Shown here in pieces: positions 28,149 to 36,168 of a DNA stretch of 64,000 nt (the stretch's first letter is position 1; each line of letters starts with the position of its first letter). The notes under the pieces were generated by a model. The model was not told where the DNA came from. It made no database searches and worked only from the letters and a program-made list of their open reading frames with translations. The translations under genes were made by a program, and so were the position numbers. This DNA comes from Acinetobacter chinensis (GTDB taxonomy: Bacteria; Pseudomonadota; Gammaproteobacteria; Pseudomonadales; Moraxellaceae): the NCBI RefSeq assembly GCF_002165375.2, contig NZ_CP032134.1, forward strand, positions 2,480,001 to 2,544,000, written 5' to 3'.

Positions 28149-30842
28149 TTATTGTGGATTGACACGAATCATGAAGTACATATTTGCTTCAGCCCCTGGT
28201 GCAAGACTGCCGACCGCACCTGATATTTTTTCCCCAGAAGACTCATCCGTACCACCCGGCACCAACAAAGGCCCCTTATGCAAAGTTGTATAGGCAGGAA
28301 CCACATCAATAAACTGCACAGCATTTACAGTTGATATCCCCTTATTCAGCAGATTCAGTTTATAAACCACACAATGCCCAGGCTCGACTGCAAGTGCCTG
28401 TGTTGAAAATGCCAATGTCGAAACTTTTGCCTCATCCAATGGTTCTTTACAATCAAGAGTTGACTGATATTTAGTCAACTGCATATTAACCGTGCCAACA
28501 GTTGTGATATCTGTATTTTTGATATCGGCTAAAGTAATACCCTTATAATCACCTGCTTCAACTATAATTTCAGCCGCACTGCTGGCACCCTGCAGCACAG
28601 TCGAAGAACTGCTGACTTTCAATAACAACTGAATACTGCCTTGCGATGGGATGCCCACCCCAGATGTCAGTACATTCAGATCAGAGTTTACATCTATAAA
28701 TTTGTCTGCTGCATCCAGCTTTCCGTCATTATTGGCATCATAATAAAGACTGTAAATAAAGCTGTCGTCAGGCTTGAGTGGTGTCACTTTAAATTTTAAA
28801 ACTGAACCCTCGCCTGGAACTGAGAGCGTTCCTTCAGCCACAGTGCCTGTATTTTTCAGTGTGTGTGCATAAACAATACTTCCGCCAACACTGACCTGCC
28901 CCTGCTGGTCATTGGTCAGTACCAGCTGACGCGCAACACTGCTGACAATTTCATCTTTAATTGCATCAGCCTGCTGGTTTACAGGTGAATGGATTGCAAA
29001 CCATATCGGTTTTACAAAATTCTGTTGTGATGGATCGACCTGGATTTCAGCACAGTATTGCTTCGCTGTACCACCTGCGACTGTTCCAGTATTGGTAATC
29101 TGTTTACCCAGTGTTGAACAGGTTGCATCGCCTTCATAGAACTTCACTGTGAAGCCAGGAGCCGTTACTACCGTAATATTCTGTGGATCTATTGCTGAAA
29201 AAGAAGCATACAGATTGTAGTTATTGGATTGAGTGGATCTGTTTTCAGCCACTAAAGGGAAAACAACTTTGCCATCAACAACTGTTTTTTTCAGCCAGGC
29301 TTTTCCATTGTCGTCAATATCCCCAACACCACCGCCAGTGCCCTGACCTGTTTTATCTGAGTTATACAGGTCACTTTCAGAGGATGATGCAACCAGTTTT
29401 GTCACGACGTTACGCACAGGGTCTGTAATATCACTTGAAGTTGTGGAGGTTGCTTTAACATCGACAATAATATTGCTGGTTTCTGTATTGCAGCTGGTGG
29501 AAGCATATACACCCACCTGAATTTCTTTTACAGCAGATGCAGCCAGCGAACCTGTATCGACAACACCATCACCATTGGTATCGGTCAGCAGCGTTTTACC
29601 ATCTTTTGTATATAAACGTACTTTGGCACAGGAAGGCAGGTTTTGTGAGCTAAAAGTCAGGTTGTAAACATCTGTCACATTTCCTGTATTCCAGACGTAG
29701 TTTTTAAACAGAACTTCCTGTCCAGGCTTAAGCTCTGCTATTGTTTCAAGGTTATCGGGAGTCTGATCAGGGTCTCCGGCATTCGCCGCAGAAGTCGATG
29801 TTCTGTTCAGCACAACACCCAGAGATGGTGAAAGTGTATAATTAACCGTGTTGGAATTTAATGTGTATGTAATTGAGTTTTTATCTGAATATTCATAATT
29901 TGCAGTATTTGGAATTTTATTTTTTTCTGCATGTTTCACTTTAACCTGGAATGACAGTGTACCCGAAGTCAGTGGTGCTACCGATGTCACCTGCGCCTGA
30001 ACAGTTATACCATCAGGCAGTACCCGATATTCAATTCCTGTGTTTGCCGCATCTTCCGCAGCAACACTATCTGTCAGTGCAACTGCCCCCTGGTTCCATC
30101 GGGCACTGTTTGCTACATATTCAAGTGAGCTGTCGAGTACGTCTGTAATTATTAACGGACGTGCTGCTGTACCGTTATTTCGGTAAGTCAGTGTATAGGT
30201 AATAACATCAGCGACATCACCCTGACTCTTGTCCTGTGCTTTCACCAAAGCAATAACAGCGTCATCCACAACGGTAGCTGTGTCCTCAACTTTTGCAGTT
30301 AAAGCACTTTCAGTACTGCTGGTCGCAATCAAATCAAGAATACTTTTCTGTTTTTCCGCTGCATCCGTTGGAATACCTCCCACGACAACCACAGCAAGTG
30401 ATTCGCCTGGTTTCAGACTGATCGTGGATGCTGCTGTCAGCAGATCATTGCTGTCATCCGGCAGACCGTCCTGGTCGCGGTCAACATAAACTGCCACGCC
30501 ATCCAGATTAAAATCATCTGTAGTCGGCTGATTTAAACTGAACTGATAAGTATCCGGCATGTTACCCGTGTTTGTAAGTACATGGGGGAAACTGACCTGA
30601 GCACCGATCGTACCCAGCTGATTCTGATTCTGCACCAGAGTCAGCGCATAAACTTTCTGAACTTCAAGCGAAACAGGGTTTGAGTTTACAACCAATAGAT
30701 TACCGGTTTCATCGGTATAGTCACCAGATGCGATATTGGAGATGTAACTTCCCGGCGCTGGGAACGCATACGAATATCCAGAAAGACTCAGCATTGCCAA
30801 GGCTGTAAGAAGCCGTACTTTTCCGGTTTTTAACCCTTTCAT
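28149..30842 (-). CDS. DUF11-type surface protein, 897 aa (paralogue 3, first cluster gene)
   Basis: A signal peptide ends near GYSYA. The mature protein starts GSYISNIASGDYTDETGN and carries HVLTNTGNMPDTY, loops YVDRDQDGLPDD, TDTNGDGVVDTG and YYDANNDGKLDAAD, a WNTGNVTDVYNL module, two cysteine pairs and a C-terminal DUF11-like domain (HCVVYKLNLLNKG...PAYTTL...MYFMIRVNPQ). Order and length match paralogues 1 and 2. A GGTGGGG ribosome-binding site directly precedes the ATG. It is the promoter-proximal gene, with 16 bases to the next start. No lipobox, sortase motif or autotransporter domain is visible. Confidence 0.8.
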   Translation of the reverse strand: MKGLKTGKVRLLTALAMLSLSGYSYAFPAPGSYISNIASGDYTDETGNLLVVNSNPVSLEVQKVYALTLVQNQNQLGTIGAQVSFPHVLTNTGNMPDTYQFSLNQPTTDDFNLDGVAVYVDRDQDGLPDDSNDLLTAASTISLKPGESLAVVVVGGIPTDAAEKQKSILDLIATSSTESALTAKVEDTATVVDDAVIALVKAQDKSQGDVADVITYTLTYRNNGTAARPLIITDVLDSSLEYVANSARWNQGAVALTDSVAAEDAANTGIEYRVLPDGITVQAQVTSVAPLTSGTLSFQVKVKHAEKNKIPNTANYEYSDKNSITYTLNSNTVNYTLSPSLGVVLNRTSTSAANAGDPDQTPDNLETIAELKPGQEVLFKNYVWNTGNVTDVYNLTFSSQNLPSCAKVRLYTKDGKTLLTDTNGDGVVDTGSLAASAVKEIQVGVYASTSCNTETSNIIVDVKATSTTSSDITDPVRNVVTKLVASSSESDLYNSDKTGQGTGGGVGDIDDNGKAWLKKTVVDGKVVFPLVAENRSTQSNNYNLYASFSAIDPQNITVVTAPGFTVKFYEGDATCSTLGKQITNTGTVAGGTAKQYCAEIQVDPSQQNFVKPIWFAIHSPVNQQADAIKDEIVSSVARQLVLTNDQQGQVSVGGSIVYAHTLKNTGTVAEGTLSVPGEGSVLKFKVTPLKPDDSFIYSLYYDANNDGKLDAADKFIDVNSDLNVLTSGVGIPSQGSIQLLLKVSSSSTVLQGASSAAEIIVEAGDYKGITLADIKNTDITTVGTVNMQLTKYQSTLDCKEPLDEAKVSTLAFSTQALAVEPGHCVVYKLNLLNKGISTVNAVQFIDVVPAYTTLHKGPLLVPGGTDESSGEKISGAVGSLAPGAEANMYFMIRVNPQ

Positions 30843-30865
30843 TCCCCACCCTGAATATTTTTAAA

Positions 30866-30894
30866 AATTACAAAAACAGAATAAAAATCACAAA
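30866..30894 (-). promoter_or_regulatory. Candidate promoter element of the surface-protein cluster
   Basis: TTGTGA, 17 bases, TAATTT on the minus strand, 24 bases before the start codon. It matches the element before the 163-residue gene in both hexamers, spacing and position. The match to sigma-70 consensus is modest. Confidence 0.4.
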
Positions 30895-31177
30895 TTATTA
30901 CACTAATGTACCATTAATCGCACTTTTTGTGTGCAGTTTTTCTCTAAGAATATTCTATAAATGTTTTATTAAAAGTACAGCCTTTTGATCAATAAACATC
31001 AGATTAATTTAGTTTTTTAATGACTTATTCTATTAAATAGCATTATATTGTGATACTCATCACACCTTATATTTTTATAATATTTCATTAAAATTCGCAT
31101 ACCAGCTTAATTAATAGTCAAAAAAATGCTGTAATTTTTTGTATCTTAAGTTTAATTAAATTGTGCCTGTTATTTTT
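30895..31177. other. Very AT-rich region upstream of the surface-protein cluster
   Basis: No coding sequence is evident. The DNA is strongly AT-rich with many A and T tracts, as expected for a curved or H-NS-like silenced upstream region of surface-structure genes. No specific operator was identified. Confidence 0.4.
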
Positions 31178-31213
31178 ATAAAAAAAGCAGCCCTTTTCCA
31201 GGACTGCTTTTCA
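31178..31213 (-). terminator. Terminator of ubiC-ubiA
   Basis: On the minus strand AGCAGTCC pairs with GGGCTGCT (one G-U pair) and is followed by TTTTTTT. It lies just after the ubiA stop. Confidence 0.85.
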
Positions 31214-31221
31214 TTCAAAGA

Positions 31222-32100
31222 TTATAAAAGAGCGATAAAAATGCCGATAAATATAATAATCCCGACCCATCTGTTGTGCCTGAATGCCCAGAAACACAGC
31301 TGTGGATCTTTCTTTCTGGTTTTCGTCCACTGGAAAATAAAATCTGCCACCACGATCAGTAATGCAATGAAACCATACGGAAACAGAATTTCAGCCCTGT
31401 ACATGGATAAACCAATCAACAGCACACTGATTGCCTGCAACAGTGAAATAATCTGAATATCATATTTTCCAAAAAGAATGGCTGTGGATTTAACTCCGAT
31501 CTTCAGGTCATACTCTCTGTCTGTAATGGCGTACTGTGTGTCATACGCTACAGTCCACGCCAGATTTCCAAAATATAAAAGCCAGCAGGTTAAATCCAGC
31601 GGTTTACCCATTGCTGTAAATGACATCGGAATCCCCCATGAAAATGCCATGCCCAGCACCACCTGAGGCAGATGCGTGTAGCGTTTCATAAAGGGATAAA
31701 CAAATGCCAGCACCAGTCCTGCAAGTGCGCAGTAAAAGGTCGCAATCGGGAGAAAAAACAGTGTGCATGCGCTGGCTGCAACCAGTGCGATAAAGACCCA
31801 GACGGCTTCTTTTGCTGAAATCACACCTGTTGCCAGTGGTCTGTCTTTGGTTCTTTCAACATGAGCATCGACTTTGCGGTCGGCAAAATCATTGATGGCA
31901 CAGCCCGCTGCCCGCATAAAAATGGTTCCCAGCAGCATGGCTATAAATGTGGTCAGATCAGGGATACCTTCGGCTGCAATCCATAATGCCCACATGGTAG
32001 GCCACAGTACCAGTTCAGTACCTACAGGTTTGTCAAAGCGACAAAGATAATAATAGGCTTCCAGGCGCTGACGCCAGGTGGTCACTTGCAGTGTAGTCAT
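31222..32100 (-). CDS. ubiA: 4-hydroxybenzoate polyprenyltransferase
   Basis: The 292-residue integral membrane enzyme attaches the polyprenyl chain to 4-hydroxybenzoate in ubiquinone biosynthesis. Both aspartate-rich prenyl-diphosphate/Mg motifs are present: NDFADRKVD (about residue 68) and DREYDLKIG (about residue 190). About eight to nine hydrophobic segments are visible, and the length is normal. It starts six bases after the ubiC stop, so the two consecutive steps of the pathway are co-transcribed. Confidence 0.95.
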   Translation of the reverse strand: MTTLQVTTWRQRLEAYYYLCRFDKPVGTELVLWPTMWALWIAAEGIPDLTTFIAMLLGTIFMRAAGCAINDFADRKVDAHVERTKDRPLATGVISAKEAVWVFIALVAASACTLFFLPIATFYCALAGLVLAFVYPFMKRYTHLPQVVLGMAFSWGIPMSFTAMGKPLDLTCWLLYFGNLAWTVAYDTQYAITDREYDLKIGVKSTAILFGKYDIQIISLLQAISVLLIGLSMYRAEILFPYGFIALLIVVADFIFQWTKTRKKDPQLCFWAFRHNRWVGIIIFIGIFIALL

Positions 32101-32106
32101 GACATA

Positions 32107-32616
32107 TCAACCATGTGTCTGTTGAGTCTGGGTATTCAGAAACTGTTCGAAGGCGGGTAAAAATGTTTCCTGCACAATAAATTTACATCCGTGCCAGGTA
32201 TAACAGCTCTGTCGTGTCCAGCCGTCTTCAAGCCAGATGACACGGCGTTCACAGACCGGTTCAGTGCGCTGAAACAGATACCAGCCTATGGGCTTGCTGC
32301 CGATATGCTGAAACAGTCTCGCTCTGCCCTGTAAACTCAGAATGGGAAAAATGCTTCTGGCTTTGACCCAGGGTTGTTCATCACTGCCATACAGATAGCA
32401 GTCCCTGACCCACGATGTGTGCCGATATGGCATTTTCATCCATTGGCTGTCATTAAAATTCAGACGCTGAAAATATTCTTTTAAGGGCTGAACCCAGAAA
32501 ACACCACCAGCAAGTTCAGTCAGCTGTCGGGTCAGTGAGCCCGATGCGTACAGCCATGATTTCAGTTCAGGATGGATGGATGGATCCTGTCTTTGCCATG
32601 TCTGAGTCTTGCGCAT
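32107..32616 (-). CDS. ubiC: Chorismate lyase
   Basis: The 169-residue cytosolic enzyme converts chorismate to 4-hydroxybenzoate plus pyruvate, the first committed step to ubiquinone. Family features include LTELAGGVFWVQPL, the arginine-containing segment WVRDCYLYGSDEQPWVKARSIFP and the C-terminal VCERRVIWLEDGW...FIVQETFLPAF. Length equals that of E. coli UbiC. GGTGG lies before the ATG. ubiA follows after six bases. Confidence 0.92.
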   Translation of the reverse strand: MRKTQTWQRQDPSIHPELKSWLYASGSLTRQLTELAGGVFWVQPLKEYFQRLNFNDSQWMKMPYRHTSWVRDCYLYGSDEQPWVKARSIFPILSLQGRARLFQHIGSKPIGWYLFQRTEPVCERRVIWLEDGWTRQSCYTWHGCKFIVQETFLPAFEQFLNTQTQQTHG

Positions 32617-32716
32617 ATTACACCACCTTCAAAAACAGGCTTTAGTGTAACTGAAATTGCCACGATGCTCAGACCATTTTCTGTTTTTTCAACAGATTCC
32701 AGCAAAGGAAGTCTTT

Positions 32717-33367
32717 TCAGCCATAAATCCGACTGAAACAGAGTGCGTTTTTTTTTAATCGGCTTAATAAAATATTGGTGACAATTTTTTCCAGATAATA
32801 GCAGTCCTCATGAATCAGTCGGAAGCGTATACATGAATTTGCCAGCTGACGGATCAGCACTTCATTGTATTTCTGTTCAAGCTGCTGAATGTCCGTATCG
32901 TTTAACTGCAGTTTCGGTAAGCCCTGAAATTTCTGATAGAGATAACTGTATTTTTCCACATCAAACAGCTGTTCCACATGCAGTCTGTTGGCATTCTGCA
33001 GATCGCTCACAATCTGTTTATACTGAATCAGGAAAAACAGGCAGATTTCCTGCTTTTGCTGTATGGAAAATTTTTCAACAAAAAAATGATAAATCTCATC
33101 CCAGTTTTTTTTCAGTTTTTCAGACAGTGTTTTATGCTCTGCCAGCTGAGTCAGTCTGGTGATAAATTCTATTTTTATGTAGTAATCATTTTTTATATCA
33201 TGACCATGCAACCTGATCATTTCAGACAGAAAGGCTTCTATCTGCTGATATTTGACTGACCTGGACGATGCTTTTAATTTACGCATCATATCATCCAGCT
33301 CACTCAGTCTGTTCAGCAGAGACTGATTCCTTGAGGCAAACTGACTGGGTTCAAAAAGAATATTCAT
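32717..33367 (-). CDS. Hypothetical helical protein, 216 aa, downstream of the carnitine operon
   Basis: No family is recognised. The ATG at 33367 has GGGAAG four bases upstream; the frame runs farther upstream through a terminator hairpin into cntB, so longer versions are unlikely. The protein is soluble, highly charged and almost entirely helical, with long amphipathic stretches (SELDDMMRKLKASS, LTQLAEHKTLSEKLKKNWDEI) and many aromatic residues in the second half (EKYSYLYQKFQGLPKL). It follows cntB on the same strand but behind a strong hairpin, so it may be expressed separately or at a lower level. A link to carnitine use is not shown. Confidence 0.65.
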   Translation of the reverse strand: MNILFEPSQFASRNQSLLNRLSELDDMMRKLKASSRSVKYQQIEAFLSEMIRLHGHDIKNDYYIKIEFITRLTQLAEHKTLSEKLKKNWDEIYHFFVEKFSIQQKQEICLFFLIQYKQIVSDLQNANRLHVEQLFDVEKYSYLYQKFQGLPKLQLNDTDIQQLEQKYNEVLIRQLANSCIRFRLIHEDCYYLEKIVTNILLSRLKKNALCFSRIYG

Positions 33368-33381
33368 CACTTCCCTGCCTG

Positions 33382-33415
33382 AAATAAAAATGCAATCGGG
33401 TCTGAACCCGATTGC
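33382..33415 (-). terminator. Terminator after the carnitine reductase gene
   Basis: A perfect 10-bp stem (GCAATCGGGT/ACCCGATTGC, four-base loop) is followed on the minus strand by ATTTTTATTT. It ends the carnitine operon 13 bases after the cntB stop. Confidence 0.85.
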
Positions 33416-33428
33416 CAAAGGAGACCTT

Positions 33429-34388
33429 TTACAGATCCAGTGTAATTTCCTTACCTTTTGCACGGGATACACAGATCATCATGCTTTGCTGAGATGCTTT
33501 TTCATCGTCATCCAGATACTGGTCAAAATGCTCTGCTTCGCCCTGTAAAATCGCTGTTTCGCAGGTTCCGCACACACCTTCACGGCACAGACATTCAACA
33601 TCCACATTCAGTGATTCAATCGCCTGAAGAATGGTCTGATCCGCCATAACTTCGATGCGCTGACCTGATTTTGCAAGAATGACCGTAAATGCTTCACCAT
33701 TTTCCGGTGCACTGGATGCAAACTGTTCCCAGTGAATATATTCATCACGCATACGGTTCTGGTTACAGGTATCCACAACCGCATCAATCATTGGTTTTGG
33801 ACCACAGACATAGACATGAGTACCCTGTGGCTGGCTGCCAATCAGTGTATTCAGATCCAGTTTACTGCCTTCGCTGTCAATATAAGTAAAAACATTTGCA
33901 CCATGAGGACCCTGTTTTAAGTCTTCAAGCAGTGCTGCATGTTCAGGAGAACGGAAAGCATAATGCAGTTCATAAGCTGCCCCACGGGCAGCCAGTTCAT
34001 CCATCTGTGGCAGGAATGGTGTAATACCGATACCACCCGCAATCAGGATGTGTTTTTCACCTGTTGGTGCAAGTTCAAACAGATTCTTAGGTGAAGAAAT
34101 TTCAAGTGTGAAATCTTCAGTACAGTGATCATGCATAAATACAGAACCACCTTTACCTTCCACATCTTTGCGTACACAGACCTGATAGGTGGATAAATCC
34201 TGTGCATTACTCATCAGTGAATATGCATTTGAAAGCCTGTCATTCATTTTGACAATAATATGGCTTCCACCTGTAAATTCAGGGAAATTTTCGCCGTCCT
34301 TACGCTTGAATGTAAAGCGTTTAATCAGTGGCGTCAGTTGTTCCACTGCTGTTACAACGGAAGGGAACATTTGATAACTGTCAGTCAT
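33429..34388 (-). CDS. cntB: Carnitine monooxygenase, reductase subunit
   Basis: The 319-residue protein is a phthalate-dioxygenase-reductase-type flavoprotein. It has an FMN/FAD domain with NAYSLMSNAQD, an NAD domain (HILIAGGIGITPFLPQMD, HVYVCGPKPMIDAV) and a C-terminal plant-type 2Fe-2S ferredoxin domain with CREGVCGTC near residues 264-272 and the last cysteine near MMICVSRAKG. It passes electrons from NAD(P)H to CntA. Context decides the name: CntA, a BCCT transporter and an aldehyde dehydrogenase are in the same operon. The related YeaX name is used in E. coli. A 248-bp gap with a long inverted repeat separates it from the aldehyde dehydrogenase gene. Confidence 0.9.
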   Translation of the reverse strand: MTDSYQMFPSVVTAVEQLTPLIKRFTFKRKDGENFPEFTGGSHIIVKMNDRLSNAYSLMSNAQDLSTYQVCVRKDVEGKGGSVFMHDHCTEDFTLEISSPKNLFELAPTGEKHILIAGGIGITPFLPQMDELAARGAAYELHYAFRSPEHAALLEDLKQGPHGANVFTYIDSEGSKLDLNTLIGSQPQGTHVYVCGPKPMIDAVVDTCNQNRMRDEYIHWEQFASSAPENGEAFTVILAKSGQRIEVMADQTILQAIESLNVDVECLCREGVCGTCETAILQGEAEHFDQYLDDDEKASQQSMMICVSRAKGKEITLDL

Positions 34389-34523
34389 CCTGGAATCCTG
34401 CTATGGAATAAGACTGAGCCTGCTTTGAAACATTCACAATGAATTTGCTTCTGCTCATTGCACAGAAGGCTTTGCCTTGGTGAAGTCTCTTTATAAAGGC
34501 TCAGAAAAAATAGGTTAAACACG

Positions 34524-34563
34524 GGTTTCAGCTGCTTCTGAATCTGTAAAAACAGCTGAAACC
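34524..34563 (-). repeat. Inverted repeat in the carnitine operon gap
   Basis: GGTTTCAGCTG and CAGCTGAAACC form a perfect 11-bp stem with an 18-base loop in the gap before cntB. No T run follows. It may stabilise the upstream mRNA or be a protein site. Confidence 0.6.
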
Positions 34564-34636
34564 ATGCCCTTATCAATCTGCCAGAATCATTCTGCTTCAA
34601 GCAGCTGTAATGGCATTCGGGTATCAGTGGTCTTTA

Positions 34637-36088
34637 TCAGACACCAAGACATAAATATTTGATGGTCATAAATTCTTCCAGACCATATTTAGAGCCTTCA
34701 CGTCCAACACCTGACTGCTTCACACCACCGAAAGGTACAACTTCATTGGAGATGGCAGTTGAGTTCATGCCGACCATGCCATATTCAAGCTGTTCAGACA
34801 CTTTGAAAATGCGGGAGATATTTTCAGTGTAGACATAAGCAGCCAGACCGAAGATGGTGTCATTTGCCTGAGCAATCACTTCTTCATCTGTTTCAAAAGC
34901 AATCAGTGGAGCAACTGGCCCGAAGATTTCTTCATCTACAATTTCCATGGACTGATCAACATTGGTCAGTACAGTCGGCTCAAAGAAGCTGTAACCCAGT
35001 GCATGACGCTGACCGCCACAGGCAACCGATGCGCCTTTAGAACATGCGTCATCAATCAGTTTCTGAGCTTTTACAATCGCTTTATCATTGATTAAAGGAC
35101 CGATCTGAGTACCTTCATCCAGACCATTGCCGACTTTCAGTGCTTTTACTGCTGAAACGAATTTTTCGGTAAAGGCTGCATAGACATTTTTATGTACATA
35201 AATACGGTTTGCGCAGACACAGGTCTGACCTGCATTGCGGTATTTTGCCAGCATTGCGCCCTGTACTGCTTTGTCCAGATCTGCATCTTCAAATACGATC
35301 AGTGGTGCATTACCACCCAGCTCAAGTGCCAGTTTTTTAATGGTTGGCGCACACTGCTGCATCAGTAAACGACCGACAGGCGTAGAACCTGTAAATGTCA
35401 GTTTTTTCACTTTTTCGTGAGATGTAAATACTGAACCGATTTCCGCAGATTTACCGGTCACAACGTTAATCACACCTTTAGGGATACCTGCTTTTTCAGC
35501 AAGTTTTGCAATCGCAAGCGCACAGTAAGGTGTTTCATTGGCAGGTTTAATGACAATCGTACAGCCTGCTGCAAGTGCAGGAGCTGCTTTACGGGTAATC
35601 ATTGCCAGTGGGAAGTTCCATGGCGTGATCGCTGCAACAACACCAACAGGTTCACGGGTCACTAAGAAACGCTGACCTGCGTTGGTGGTTGGAATCACAT
35701 CACCATAAACACGTTTGCCTTCTTCGGCAAACCACTGAATGAATGATGCTGCATATCTGACTTCGCCCAGTGCTTCAGCAAGCGGTTTACCTTGCTCAAC
35801 AGTCATAATGCGGGCTAAATCTTCTGCATTATCCAGGGTTAATCTGTGCCATGCCAGCAGCAGGTCAGCACGTTGCTGTGCTGTCAATGCTTTCCATGAT
35901 TGTAAAGCACGATATGAGCTTTCAACGGCTTCCAGTGCTTCTGCCTGTCCCATATTTGGAATTGAACCGATTTCTTCATCAGTTGCAGGGTTAGTGACAA
36001 TAACGCTGTCCTGATCCTGAGCATTGACCCATTGACCATCAATGAAAGCGTGTTGTTGAAATAAATCATTATCCTGTAAATCAAGCAT
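34637..36088 (-). CDS. NAD(P)-dependent semialdehyde dehydrogenase of carnitine catabolism
   Basis: The 483-residue protein is a GabD-like aldehyde dehydrogenase. Visible features are the cofactor segment ITPWNFPLAMITRK, FTGSTPVGRLLMQQ, the general base Glu in LALELGGNAP (~253) and the catalytic Cys in GQTCVCANRIYVH (~287). By sequence alone it would be called succinate-semialdehyde dehydrogenase. Between cntA and cntB it most likely oxidises malic semialdehyde, the product left when CntAB splits trimethylamine from carnitine, giving malate for central metabolism. That assignment is from context and known Acinetobacter carnitine pathways. Confidence 0.85.
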   Translation of the reverse strand: MLDLQDNDLFQQHAFIDGQWVNAQDQDSVIVTNPATDEEIGSIPNMGQAEALEAVESSYRALQSWKALTAQQRADLLLAWHRLTLDNAEDLARIMTVEQGKPLAEALGEVRYAASFIQWFAEEGKRVYGDVIPTTNAGQRFLVTREPVGVVAAITPWNFPLAMITRKAAPALAAGCTIVIKPANETPYCALAIAKLAEKAGIPKGVINVVTGKSAEIGSVFTSHEKVKKLTFTGSTPVGRLLMQQCAPTIKKLALELGGNAPLIVFEDADLDKAVQGAMLAKYRNAGQTCVCANRIYVHKNVYAAFTEKFVSAVKALKVGNGLDEGTQIGPLINDKAIVKAQKLIDDACSKGASVACGGQRHALGYSFFEPTVLTNVDQSMEIVDEEIFGPVAPLIAFETDEEVIAQANDTIFGLAAYVYTENISRIFKVSEQLEYGMVGMNSTAISNEVVPFGGVKQSGVGREGSKYGLEEFMTIKYLCLGV

Positions 36089-36121
36089 CTTTTAATCCTA
36101 CTCTGTTGGCTGAATCAGACA

Positions 36122-36145
36122 AGGGATGAGAATGGGCTCATCCCT
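36122..36145 (-). repeat. Hairpin between cntA and the aldehyde dehydrogenase gene
   Basis: AGGGATGAG and CTCATCCCT form a 9-bp stem with a six-base loop directly after the cntA stop. No T run follows, so it is more likely an mRNA-stabilising hairpin than a terminator. Confidence 0.6.
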
Positions 36146-36168
36146 GATCTGAAATATTGTTGACCCGA

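Noticed and set aside
10972..30842. Possibility that the surface-protein block is a recently acquired island or prophage.
   Set aside because: Base composition and codon use look like the rest of the window, and no integrase, transposase or attachment repeats were seen at the ends. The nearby tRNA-Asn genes show no truncated copy at the far end.
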